In this document: positions 24,356 to 32,051 of the stretch, in pieces | How the letters are laid out: each line of letters opens with the position of its first letter | Position numbering within the stretch: position 1 is the stretch's first letter | Made by a program: the position numbers and the translations under genes | Notes under the pieces: generated by a model | Databases searched by the model: none | What the model saw: only the letters and a program-made list of their open reading frames with translations | Told to the model about the DNA's origin: nothing | Assembly: GCA_018606645.1 (NCBI GenBank) | Contig: JAGVRI010000004.1 | Span: forward strand, 62,001-126,000 | Source: Chloroflexota bacterium | GTDB lineage: Bacteria > Chloroflexota > Anaerolineae > JAAYZQ01 | DNA length: 64,000 bases | Direction: 5' to 3'

Positions 24356-25321
24356 TCAGCCTCTCCGCGATTGCCTCACCTGTGCCTCGATCCAGCGGTA
24401 GGTCCGCGCGATTCCTTCCCGCAGGCTGACCTTCGGCTCCCAGCCCAGCGACTGGATGCGCGCCTTGCTGAAATTGCGGGCCTGCACGCCTACCGGCCCG
24501 GGCACATACTGGACCTTGATCCGTTTGCCCGAGACCTCGATCACCGTCTGGACCAACTCAGCTACCGTCACCCGCTCCTCGCCGCCCAGGTTCACCGGTC
24601 CCTCCAGGTCCGAGTGCATCAGCCGATAGATGCCGTCTACCAGGTCGTCCACATAGGTGAACACCCGCATCGCCGTCCCATCGCCCCACACCGGGATCGC
24701 GCCGCCATCCTCCACCTCGGCCACCTTGCGGCAGATGGCGGCCGGCGCCTTTTCCCGACCGCCGGTCCAGGCTCCTTCCGGGCCGTAGCAGTTCTCAAAG
24801 CGGGCGATGCGCACCGTCATCCCATAGCGCCGACCATAGGCCATGGTGACCCGTTCGGCATATAACTTTTCCCAGCCGTACTCGTTGTCCGGGTTGGCCG
24901 GAATGGCATCCTCCTCGGCCAGCGGCGGTTCGTCCGGCTGCATGTCGCGATAGACGCACACCGAGGAGGAAAAGAAATAGCGCGGCACGCCCATCTCGGC
25001 GGCGGTGTGGGCCATGTGGAGGTTGATCAGTGCGTTATTGTGCAACACTTCGCACTCGGCGACAGAGATAAAGCCCATGCCGCCCATATCGGCGGCAAGC
25101 TGATACACCTCGTCGAATGTTCCGCCGTTTTGTAGCGTAAGCGCTTGCCGGCAGTTCTGTGGGTCCCGCAGGTCCAGCAGCAGGAACTCGTCAGCCTGGC
25201 TGGGGGCGAACTCGTGGGGCTTGAGGTCCACGCCGCGCACCCAGTACCCCTCTCGTTTAAGCTTCTTGACCAGGTGGCCGCCGATAAATCCGCCGGCGCC
25301 ACACACCAATGCTGTGGTCAT
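24356..25321 (-). CDS. NAD-dependent epimerase/dehydratase (GDP-mannose 3,5-epimerase-like)
   Basis: 321 residues, extended SDR. The NAD-binding glycine motif is CGAGGFIGGHL at residues ~7-17, and the catalytic set is SSSVCVY plus YGWEKLYAE (Y-x3-K). LAADMGGMGFI and NNALINLHMAHTAAEMG closely resemble the corresponding segments of GDP-mannose 3,5-epimerases, suggesting a GDP-sugar substrate; the exact reaction is an inference. The start is the ATG at 25321 with GGAGAG 8 bp upstream, rather than the longer open frame. It supplies an activated sugar to the polysaccharide operon. Confidence 0.85.
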   Translation of the reverse strand: MTTALVCGAGGFIGGHLVKKLKREGYWVRGVDLKPHEFAPSQADEFLLLDLRDPQNCRQALTLQNGGTFDEVYQLAADMGGMGFISVAECEVLHNNALINLHMAHTAAEMGVPRYFFSSSVCVYRDMQPDEPPLAEEDAIPANPDNEYGWEKLYAERVTMAYGRRYGMTVRIARFENCYGPEGAWTGGREKAPAAICRKVAEVEDGGAIPVWGDGTAMRVFTYVDDLVDGIYRLMHSDLEGPVNLGGEERVTVAELVQTVIEVSGKRIKVQYVPGPVGVQARNFSKARIQSLGWEPKVSLREGIARTYRWIEAQVRQSRRG

Positions 25322-25369
25322 CAATGCATCTCTCCGTTCTGCGATGAAAAGGCAAACCACAGGCTTGCC

Positions 25370-26486
25370 CTACTGGAGCAACCGCTCCACAATCCGCTCC
25401 GCCGCCCGGCCATCGCCGTAGGGGTTCACCGCCTGGGCCATCCGCTCGTACTCGTGGCGATCGTCCAGCAGCCGCCGCGTCCATTCCACTATCCGCGCCC
25501 GGTCGGCGCCCACCAACCGCGCCGTCCCCGCCTCGACCGCCTCCGGCCGCTCGGTCACCTCGCGCAAGACCAGCACCGGCTTGCCCAGCCCCGGCGCTTC
25601 CTCCTGAATCCCGCCCGAATCGGTCAGCACCAGGGTGCTGCGCTTCATCAGATAGACCAGCGGCAAATAGTCCAGCGGATCGGTGAGCGTCACCCCCGGC
25701 TCATCCCCCAGGATGCGCCGCGCCGGCTCCTGTACGTGGGGATTCAGATGCACCGGGTAGACGATGTGGACGTCGCCCCGGTAGGCCCGCGCGATCTCGC
25801 GCAGGGCGCAGCAGATCTCCTCCAGTGGCCGGCCAAAGTTCTCGCGCCGGTGCGCCGTCACCAGGATCAGCCGCCGATCCCAGGGGATGTCCCGCAGCGG
25901 GCCGTTGGCGGGGTCGTAGGACCGTTCGGCCACCAACTGCAGCGCGTCGATCACCGGGTTGCCGGTCACCTGGATGCGGTCCGGTGCGACCCCTTCGCGG
26001 AGGAGGTTCTGCCGCGCCGTCTCCGTCGGGGCAAAGTGCAGGTCGGCCACCGCGCCGGCCACCCGCCGGTTGATCTCTTCGGGAAAGGGCCGGTGTTTGT
26101 CGCCGGTGCGCAGGCCGGCCTCGACATGCCCCACCTTGACCCGGTGGTAAAAAGGCCACGAGCGCCGCCGCCATCACCGTCGTCGTATCCCCCTGCACCA
26201 GCACCCAATCGGGCCGCTCGGCGGCGATGACCGGGTCCAGTCGGCTGAACACCGCCGCCGTCACCTGGGAGAGCGACTGGTCGTCCTGCATGATGTCCAG
26301 GTCATAGTCAGGCCGGATGTCGAACAGGCGCAACACCTGGTCCAACATCTCGCGGTGCTGGGCAGTGACGCACACCCGGCAGACGAACTGCGCCCGGCGG
26401 CGTTCCAGCTCCTTCACCACCGGCGCCATCTTGATCGCCTCTGGTCGGGTGCCGAATACAGAGAGCACCTTCAGCCGGTCATCCAT
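25370..26486 (-). pseudogene. wecB: UDP-N-acetylglucosamine 2-epimerase, interrupted by a one-base frameshift
   Basis: Non-hydrolysing UDP-GlcNAc 2-epimerase, which makes UDP-ManNAc. The first frame reads [34 protein letters not shown] and [18 protein letters not shown]; the second resumes with the expected [36 protein letters not shown] and DSGGIQEEAPGLGKPVLVLR. The break falls in a run of five A (26149-26153 on the plus strand), where four would keep the frame and give the conserved [16 protein letters not shown]. All catalytic residues survive on both sides, so a sequencing or assembly slip is as likely as a real inactivation. It is the first gene of the minus-strand operon. Confidence 0.88.
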
Positions 26487-26537
26487 CGACCGTTATCGCT
26501 CCCGCCGCCCGGATAGAGCGCCGTTCCAGATGGGCAT

Positions 26538-26587
26538 TTGACCTGATCTCGGTTCCTTCATATCTAAATCCAGGAGCAATTGCTCCT
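26538..26587 (+). promoter_or_regulatory. promoter and palindromic operator candidate of the tumA-tumE pair
   Basis: TTGACC (26538-26543) and TATCTA (26561-26566) are spaced by 17 bp. The predicted transcription start falls on the 16-bp perfect palindrome AGGAGCAATTGCTCCT (26572-26587). A dyad at that place fits autorepression by an antitoxin or a toxin-antitoxin complex. It also lies between the divergent capsule operon and this pair. Confidence 0.6.
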
Positions 26588-26619
26588 TGTAATCAGCGTA
26601 GTTAAGGAAGGAGGACTGA

Positions 26620-26910
26620 ATGGGCGCGCTCACGTTGATCTCGCCTCGCCATCGTTCGTTGCGACCATTAGTCGAGGCGGCCATCCACAATGAGTTGCGT
26701 CTCCTGCAATCCGGTATCCGGCGCACCGAGCAGCGACTGCAGGCTTTTGAGGCGCGGTATGGAGTATCTTCGCAAGAGTTTCTCCGCCGCTACGAAAACG
26801 ACGAATTGCCAGAGACGCCGGATTATGCGGAATGGGTCGGCGAATGTCGTCTGCTGGAACGGCTGCGCGAAAAGGCTGATACCTTGCGGGAGATCCGCTT
26901 TGCGAATTGA
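26620..26910 (+). CDS. small helical protein, probable antitoxin of a TumE-type pair
   Basis: 96 residues, charged and predicted largely helical. IHNELRLLQSGIRRTEQRLQ forms an amphipathic helix and LPETPDYAEWVGECRLLERL follows. I recognise it only by context: such short proteins precede TumE-like (DUF6516) proteins as their presumed antitoxin. AAGGAGG lies 6 bp before the ATG. It overlaps the next gene by 11 bp. No DNA-binding motif is obvious, so the repressor of the palindrome upstream may be the complex or another protein. Confidence 0.7.
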   Translation: MGALTLISPRHRSLRPLVEAAIHNELRLLQSGIRRTEQRLQAFEARYGVSSQEFLRRYENDELPETPDYAEWVGECRLLERLREKADTLREIRFAN

Positions 26911-27274
26911 GGTTTACTTTCGGCAGGTACACGATGCCCTCGAGACCTGTCCTGCAGTCCAGGCCTTCCATGTGGCGTATGACAAACGCAGCACCCATGA
27001 AGGTTTTATCCGAGGAGAGGTCTATTTTGTAGGTGGTTCGATACTCCATCTGCGAGAATTCGTGGACGTCGAGACCACGCCTGACCGGTTGACCTATGTT
27101 CACCAGTATATGGATCCCTCCCAACGGCTGGTCTTTCGGTATGACAACACCGGCCATCATCGCAAACGGAATCTCTCCACGTACCCCCACCACAAACATG
27201 ACGGCAGTGAAGATAATGTAGTGGTCTCCCCCGCTCCCACTCTGATCCAGGTTCTCGACGAATCCAGCTCCTGA
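26900..27274 (+). CDS. TumE-like (DUF6516) toxin-family protein
   Basis: About 124 residues. The C-terminal half has the family pattern YVHQYMDPSQRLVFRYDN, then STYPHHKHDGSED and SPAPTLIQVLDE; the Y.HQY...RYDN...PHHKH series is typical of TumE/DUF6516 proteins annotated as toxin-antitoxin components. The activity is not established from sequence; the clustered His and Arg would fit a nuclease-like site. No ATG is available: the TTG at 26900, inside the upstream gene and preceded by GGGAGA at 6 bp, is the best start and implies translational coupling. Confidence 0.78.
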   Translation: MRIEVYFRQVHDALETCPAVQAFHVAYDKRSTHEGFIRGEVYFVGGSILHLREFVDVETTPDRLTYVHQYMDPSQRLVFRYDNTGHHRKRNLSTYPHHKHDGSEDNVVVSPAPTLIQVLDESSS

Positions 27275-27715
27275 TCCAGTTGCCCCCAGACCCAGCGTAG
27301 TTTCCTTGATTCATATTTTATTCATCGGGGCGCTCCACCGGGCATGGCTCCTTTGTGAAAATCGACCGCTCCCCCCGCGGAGTCGAGGCTTCAGCCGGTC
27401 AACCGCCTGAAGGCTCCACTCCCACCTTCTTCGAGAATAGACGGCGATATAGCCTACCACAGGTTCGGAAGCTGCGGGAGGCTGCGGAGCGCGTCCCCAT
27501 CGGGGGATGCCTGACCCCCATCCCCGCCGGCGGGGTTTCCGCCACCGGCTATCCGTATCCCTGGCGGCGCCCAGCCAGGCATGGGAACTCCCCAGGCAGG
27601 CTCCGCCGATCTGGCAAGCCCTGCTTGCCAGACCACTCCCCGCCGGCCCTGGAGCCGTAGACGACAAATCCCCTACCCAGGCCAGGTCACTACGAAGAAG
27701 GGCAAGGGATTCGGA
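27275..27715. repeat. gene-free repeat island, including family B copy 2
   Basis: No gene is seen. 27331-27348 (CTCCACCGGGCATGGCT) resembles 7262-7276. 27379-27422 is the second copy of the family B palindrome (GGAGTCGAGGCTTCAG and CTGAAGGCTCCACTCC arms). 27610-27632 is a perfect 9-bp hairpin (TCTGGCAAG with a 5-nt loop) that could end the response-regulator transcript coming from the right, although it lacks a T-run. Confidence 0.75.
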
Positions 27716-28381
27716 CTAGACGGTTCGCTGTAACAGGTACCCTTCGCCCAGGCAGGTCACGATCCGTCGGGGGTGCCTGGGGTCCGGCTCCAATTTCTGA
27801 CGCAGATGGTAGATATGGCGGGTCACCCGCTGCCGACAGGCGCTTTGCTCCGGACCCCACACCTCAACCGCCAGCCGTTGCGGCGACACCACCCGCCCGG
27901 CATGGCGCACCAGGCAGGCGAACAACCGGAACTCGGTCGGCGTCAGCGCCACCGGCCGGTCGTCCAGCCACACCTCCTGACGGGCCAGGTCCACCACCAG
28001 CTCGCCGTCCACGAACACGCTCTCCCGCCGCCGCAGCAGGGCTCGCACTCGCGCCACCAACTCGTGGGCCGCCACCGGCTTGAAGAGGCAATCGTCGGCG
28101 CCCAGGCGCAACCCCTTCATCCGGTCCTCCTCGTCCTCGGCGCTGAGCAGCAACAGCAACGCCCCGGGCAGGAAAGGCAGCAGACGCTGGCAGAACTGCC
28201 AGCCCTCCTGGCGCGGGTTCACCCCCAGGATCACCAACTGGGGTTCATCCAGCAGCATCTTGCGGATCGCTTTCAGGTTCGGCGCGGCGCACTCTACCCG
28301 GTAGCCCTCGCCGGCCAACACCGGCTGCACACTTTCCACCAGCGCCAGGTCGTCGTCAATCCACAACACATACGCCGCCAC
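27716..28381 (-). CDS. OmpR-family response regulator with atypical receiver
   Basis: About 221 residues: receiver domain plus winged-helix DNA-binding domain (LTPTEFRLFACLVRHAGRVV and VTRHIYHLRQKLEPDPRHPR). The acidic pair (WIDDD) and the conserved Lys (LFKPV) are present, but the phosphoacceptor position is Gly: LVILGVNP where LVILDVMP is expected. It therefore probably works without aspartyl phosphorylation. The start was set at the GTG at 28381 with GAGGAG 6 bp upstream, because a longer frame would begin almost at the putative -10 box (TATACT, 28450-28445). No histidine kinase is adjacent. Target genes are unknown. Confidence 0.87.
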   Translation of the reverse strand: MAAYVLWIDDDLALVESVQPVLAGEGYRVECAAPNLKAIRKMLLDEPQLVILGVNPRQEGWQFCQRLLPFLPGALLLLLSAEDEEDRMKGLRLGADDCLFKPVAAHELVARVRALLRRRESVFVDGELVVDLARQEVWLDDRPVALTPTEFRLFACLVRHAGRVVSPQRLAVEVWGPEQSACRQRVTRHIYHLRQKLEPDPRHPRRIVTCLGEGYLLQRTV

Positions 28382-28629
28382 GGCCGACTCCTCGTCCCAC
28401 CCCTCGCGGCCGGGGGGTCTCCAGGCAGACACGGGATCGAATTCAGTATAGCAGGGAACGGTTACACCAGGGTGAACCGAAAGTAAATGCTGGGTTAAAT
28501 CTTGTTAACCGAGGTGTTCACCGAAGGGGCAGATGGGCTCAACTTGGAGTCCGGCTCCAGCTTGACAAGCTGACGTGAGGGGGGCGATATGACAACCGGG
28601 CTACGAGCCACGCGGTGGTTGGTAGCGCG

Positions 28630-28986
28630 CTAGGGCTTAGGCGATCTGCGGATGCGGATCTTGGCGCTGTGGGCAATCACAATAGCACCCGATTCCAGAT
28701 CCTGGCTGTGGTGAGCCAGCACATCCTCCAATAGCGCTTTTCTTTCCGAACGAGGCACGTTTTCCAACCGCAAGAGGCCACAATGAGCCTTTCCTTCGCG
28801 CCAGATCATCTCTTCAAAATCCCGATCTGTCGTGACGATAATGCGCTCTTCCTGGATAGCCCAGCTCAAAATCCCTTCATCCCGCATTCTGGGATCTCGC
28901 AGGGCCACTTGGGCTACATCGTGGCCCAGGTCCATCAACCAGCGCGCGACAGCCCCACTGGCATTCACGTCTACGAGGAATCTCAT
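28630..28986 (-). CDS. DUF5615 PIN-like toxin
   Basis: 118 residues. The start FLVDVNASGAVARWLMDLGH and the later IIVTTDRDFEEMIW match the DUF5615/Mut7-C-like PIN fold, in which Asp residues (D6 and the TTDRDF pair) would bind metal for RNA cleavage. The position of the first Asp is retained, although N replaces the second residue often seen as Q. It overlaps the DUF433 gene by 4 bp (ATGA), the standard layout of this toxin-antitoxin class. RNase activity is inferred from fold relatives. Confidence 0.85.
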   Translation of the reverse strand: MRFLVDVNASGAVARWLMDLGHDVAQVALRDPRMRDEGILSWAIQEERIIVTTDRDFEEMIWREGKAHCGLLRLENVPRSERKALLEDVLAHHSQDLESGAIVIAHSAKIRIRRSPKP

Positions 28987-29219
28987 ACCGGGACTCGGTC
29001 CAGGACGCTTTCACCTGCCAGCAGATAATGAGCATACCACAGGGCCGCGCGCAGATCATCTGGCTCCAGTTCGGGATAGTCCTCCAGGATCTCCTCCCAG
29101 GCAGCACCTTTGGCCAGGAGTTCCAGAATCATTTCGACCGAGATGCGCAGGCCCCGGATCACCGGTTTCCCGCAAAGCACATCCTTGTCAAAGGTAATCC
29201 GTTGTAGCAGGTCGTGCAT
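28983..29219 (-). CDS. DUF433 antitoxin
   Basis: 78 residues with the DUF433 signature ITFDKDVLCGKPVIRGLRIS followed by VEMILELLAKGAAWEEILED and YPELEPDDLRAAL. The family is a short helix-turn-helix protein found upstream of DUF5615 PIN-like genes and regarded as the cognate antitoxin and repressor. It is translationally coupled to the downstream toxin. The 237-bp gap to the next gene holds no other coding signal. Confidence 0.9.
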   Translation of the reverse strand: MHDLLQRITFDKDVLCGKPVIRGLRISVEMILELLAKGAAWEEILEDYPELEPDDLRAALWYAHYLLAGESVLDRVPV

Positions 29220-29456
29220 GACTTTTCCTCCGACATGTATTCACAAGCCTCAAAACCTGGCCGGGCAACTGCCCCTGACTCTATCATACCACAAGTCACC
29301 GAACCCGTCGAATCTGAAGAGTGCCGATCGAGGATTCCCCGCCGTCAAGGATAGGGAATCCCCCCACCCAAGGGGAGGAGGCTGTTCTGTGGGGCATAGT
29401 GCGCGAGGCTGTAACGAGAGGTTGTGGCCAGGGCCATGCCCGCCTGCCTCCCCGTC

Positions 29457-30146
29457 TCACGAGGGGACCTGGAACCAATAGCCCCGCCCCCGCTCGGAAA
29501 GGATGTAACGGGGATGATGGGGGTCGGGTTCGATCTTCTCCCGCAGGCGGTGGATGTAGACCTTCAGGTAGCCGGTCTCGTCGGCATACTCCCACCCCCA
29601 GACCTCGGTCAGCAGGCTCTGCGGGGTCCATATCTGGCCGGGCTTTTTCAATAGGCAGGTCAGGAGCCGGTACTCGATAAGCGACAGGTCCACCGGTTGC
29701 CCGTCAATCAACACCTGATGGCGCGTCCAGTCCACAGTCAGCCGATCGTCGATCTGCACGATCTGGTCCGGGAAGATGGTCCCCCGACAGCGGCGCAACA
29801 CCGCCTGGATGCGCGCTGCCAGTTCGGCGGCGCTGCACGGCTTGACTACATAGTCATCGGCGCCCAGTTCCAGGCCCCGGATCCGGTCCAGATCGTCGCG
29901 CCGGGCGGTGAGGATGATGATCGGCACTGCCGAGACTTTGCGGATGCGGCGACAGGCCTCCCAGCCATTCATGCGGGGCATCATCACATCCAACACCACC
30001 AGGTCGGGGTCGTGCCGTTCCACCAAATGGACTCCGTCCACCCCGTCGTCGGCTAACAGAACCTGAAATCCCCGATCCTGCAGGTCTTCCCGCAAGAGAT
30101 AGGCAAACTGGCGGTCATCCTCCACGATCAGGATCGTCGGTTCCAT
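29457..30146 (-). CDS. OmpR-family response regulator
   Basis: 229 residues. The receiver is canonical: ILIVEDDRQFAYLL, phosphoacceptor in LVVLDVMMPRMNG (Asp ~52), TAR and VVKPC with the conserved Lys. The C-terminal winged helix contains LSLIEYRLLTCLLKKPGQIW and VYIHRLREKIEPDPHHPRYI. It overlaps the upstream sensor kinase by 32 bp, so the two form a cognate pair. The start is the ATG at 30146 (MEPTILIVEDD) with an AGGAGGAGAAG purine tract upstream; the longer frame lies in the kinase gene. Confidence 0.94.
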   Translation of the reverse strand: MEPTILIVEDDRQFAYLLREDLQDRGFQVLLADDGVDGVHLVERHDPDLVVLDVMMPRMNGWEACRRIRKVSAVPIIILTARRDDLDRIRGLELGADDYVVKPCSAAELAARIQAVLRRCRGTIFPDQIVQIDDRLTVDWTRHQVLIDGQPVDLSLIEYRLLTCLLKKPGQIWTPQSLLTEVWGWEYADETGYLKVYIHRLREKIEPDPHHPRYILSERGRGYWFQVPS

Positions 30147-31236
30147 ACGGTTCTTCTTCTCCTCCTTCCTCTTCCCAACCCTGTGCCCGGGGCAGGCTGA
30201 GGCAAAAGCGCACCCCGCCCTCCGGGCACGGCTCGTACCAGAGCCTCCCGCCGAGGGTCTGGACCAGGGTGCGGGCGATGGCCAGGCCCAGGCCCTGGTG
30301 TTCGGCGCTTGGTCCCTCGTGGCGGCCTCGAGACCACGGCTCAAAGACCTGCTCGCCATCCTCCTCGGCAATTCCTGGCCCGTGATCGCGCACGCTGATC
30401 ACCACCTCATCCCCTTGTCCTTTTGCAGCGAGGACGATCTGGCTGCCCGGTGGAGCATAGCGGATGGCATTGTCAAGCAATTTGCCCAGGACCGCTTTGA
30501 CCATCTCCGGGTCGCTCCAGACAAAACAACCGGATGGAGCCCGGATGACAATCGGGCAATCCGGGCGTCGGACCTGGAAGGCCTGGGCCACCTGGCGGAG
30601 CAGGGGTCGCGCCGGAGCCAGTTGTTTGCGGGGCGGCCGAGCCCGATCTACTACTGGCAGGGTGGCGGGGAACTGGGCGAACAACCAGCGGAGATGGTTG
30701 GCCTCGGTCCGGATCACCTGCACCAATCGCCCCGCGGGCGAATCGTCCGCCTCCAGGCGCCTGGCCAGCAGATCGGCGGCGGCGCTCAGGTTGTTCACCG
30801 GCGTGCTCAGCTCATGGGCCACGACGGCCAGAAACCTGGTCCACTCTCCTTCCAGGCCCCGTTGCGGTGCGCCTGGCTGGAAAAGAACGAGTGCCCGTTC
30901 CGGACCATCGCCCGGACAGGGCGCCACCACCCCGGTGATCGACACCACCGGTTCATCGCCGACCCCGGTCCGAAACGCCGCCGGGAGGTTGAGGTAAGTC
31001 GTCTGGCCGCCGGCCAGGGCCTGGCTGATGGCCACCGTCCAGGTCAAAGCCTGGGCCGGATCGGCAATCACCTGCTCCAGGATTCCGGAAAGCCGTTGAC
31101 CCCGTCGTTCTTCCCGGCGCCAGCCGAACAATCGCTCGATCGCCGGGTTGAGATCGAGAATTCTCCCTTCTGCATCTACCAGGCAGAGTCCATAAGGAAG
31201 GGAGACAAATATTGAAGGTTCAGAGCTTGCGTCCAT
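30115..31236 (-). CDS. PAS-containing soluble sensor histidine kinase
   Basis: 373 residues without membrane helices, so probably cytoplasmic. An N-terminal PAS domain (GLCLVDAEGRILDLNPAIER) is followed by a dimerisation/phosphoacceptor helix with the H-box FLAVVAHELSTPVNNL (His ~134) and an HATPase domain: N-box LLDNAIRYAPPGS, G1 DHGPGI, G2 GLGLAIARTL. The ATG at 31236 has AGGAG 8 bp upstream and is preferred over the frame's first ATG at 31269. The tail overlaps the response-regulator start. The sensed signal is unknown; PAS could bind a small ligand or redox cofactor. Confidence 0.92.
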   Translation of the reverse strand: MDASSEPSIFVSLPYGLCLVDAEGRILDLNPAIERLFGWRREERRGQRLSGILEQVIADPAQALTWTVAISQALAGGQTTYLNLPAAFRTGVGDEPVVSITGVVAPCPGDGPERALVLFQPGAPQRGLEGEWTRFLAVVAHELSTPVNNLSAAADLLARRLEADDSPAGRLVQVIRTEANHLRWLFAQFPATLPVVDRARPPRKQLAPARPLLRQVAQAFQVRRPDCPIVIRAPSGCFVWSDPEMVKAVLGKLLDNAIRYAPPGSQIVLAAKGQGDEVVISVRDHGPGIAEEDGEQVFEPWSRGRHEGPSAEHQGLGLAIARTLVQTLGGRLWYEPCPEGGVRFCLSLPRAQGWEEEGGEEEPYGTDDPDRGG

Positions 31237-31322
31237 GGGGGGAGCTCCTGATTCAATGGTTGTCTCCAATTGTTAATGGTAATTCAGCGCACTGGCTGGA
31301 TGACCACTGAACAGAGCAAAGG

Positions 31323-31395
31323 CGGGAGCGACGGGATTCGAACCCGCGATCTTCGGCTTGACAGGCCGACATGTTGACCGCTACACTACGCCCCC
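31323..31395 (-). tRNA. tRNA-Asp (GTC)
   Basis: A 73-nt cloverleaf on the minus strand: acceptor GGGGGCG pairs with CGCTCCC (one G-U), D-stem GTGT/ACAT, anticodon stem TCGGC/GCCGA with loop CTGTCAA (anticodon GTC), T-arm GCGGG-TTCGAAT-CCCGT, discriminator G. CC but not a full CCA is encoded after it. Confidence 0.97.
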
Positions 31396-31406
31396 GGGCA
31401 CCCAAC

Positions 31407-31435
31407 ACTATACCACAAATCCTCCGGTCCGTCAA
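31407..31435 (-). promoter_or_regulatory. promoter of tRNA-Asp
   Basis: On the minus strand TTGACG (31435-31430) and TATAGT (31412-31407) have 17-bp spacing; the -10 box is 11 bp before the tRNA 5' end. Confidence 0.8.
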
Positions 31436-31486
31436 GTCACAAATCGGCTATGGGTATCGTTGCATCTGCATACCGCCCCAGCCCGT

Positions 31487-31515
31487 TTGACTTTCAGTCG
31501 TGAATCGCCTATAAT
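31487..31515 (+). promoter_or_regulatory. promoter of rpsT
   Basis: TTGACT (31487-31492) and a consensus TATAAT (31510-31515), 17-bp spacer, about 40 bp before the rpsT start. Confidence 0.85.
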
Positions 31516-31554
31516 AGGCCCAGTTCAATCAGGAGCAATCGGGAGAAGTTCACG

Positions 31555-31830
31555 TTGGCTAATACCAAGTCTGCCATCAAACGCATCCGCGCCTCGGAAC
31601 GGAGACGCCGCTACAATCAGGTGCACCGTTCCCGAGCGCGCACCTTTGTGAAAAAGACGCGCAGCTTGATCGCGGCCGGCCAGCTTGAGGACGCAGAGGC
31701 CATGGCCCGGCAGGCGATCAGCGCCCTGGATAAAGCCGCCCAGAAGGGCGTGATCCACAAAAACAACGCGGCGCGGCGCAAAGCGCGTTTGATGAAACAA
31801 TTGAACCAGGCAAAGCAACAAGTCGCCTGA
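31555..31830 (+). CDS. rpsT: 30S ribosomal protein S20
   Basis: 91 residues, highly basic, the normal S20 length. It begins MANTKSAIKRIRASERRRRY, binds 16S rRNA early in 30S assembly, and has the conserved KGVIHKNNAARRKARL near the C-terminus. The start codon is TTG with GGGAGAAG 7 bp upstream; a rare start is common for rpsT and is linked to autoregulation in other bacteria. It is monocistronic, with its own promoter and an intrinsic terminator 41 bp after the stop codon. Confidence 0.97.
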   Translation: MANTKSAIKRIRASERRRRYNQVHRSRARTFVKKTRSLIAAGQLEDAEAMARQAISALDKAAQKGVIHKNNAARRKARLMKQLNQAKQQVA

Positions 31831-31871
31831 TCCCGCCCAGTGCCTTTTGGGCTTCGGAACCCTAACCTCAG

Positions 31872-31901
31872 GTCCTGGCCTCCATACGCCAGGACTTTTG
31901 T
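31872..31901 (+). terminator. intrinsic terminator of rpsT
   Basis: Stem GTCCTGGC (31872-31879) and GCCAGGAC (31888-31895) with an 8-nt loop, followed by TTTTGTTGTTT. Confidence 0.88.
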
Positions 31902-31987
31902 TGTTTCTTGCCGCCGTGGGCCGAGCACCGGTTGAAACCACTCTTCTCCATGGATTCTGACGTGAGATAGAGCGATCTATCCGGAAT

Positions 31988-32016
31988 TTGACGTTTTCCA
32001 CGTTTTGTGCTAGGAT
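31988..32016 (+). promoter_or_regulatory. promoter of the large GT-C gene
   Basis: TTGACG (31988-31993), 17-bp spacer, TAGGAT (32011-32016). It places transcription start near 32023, which excludes the GTG at 32007 as translation start. Confidence 0.65.
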
Positions 32017-32051
32017 CAACCGCGATCTCGGAGGAGGAAATCCGACCGGCT

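Noticed and set aside
26145..26157. Programmed ribosomal frameshift in wecB
   Set aside because: No slippery heptamer with a downstream pseudoknot is evident, and wecB homologues are not known to use recoding; mutation or sequencing error is simpler.
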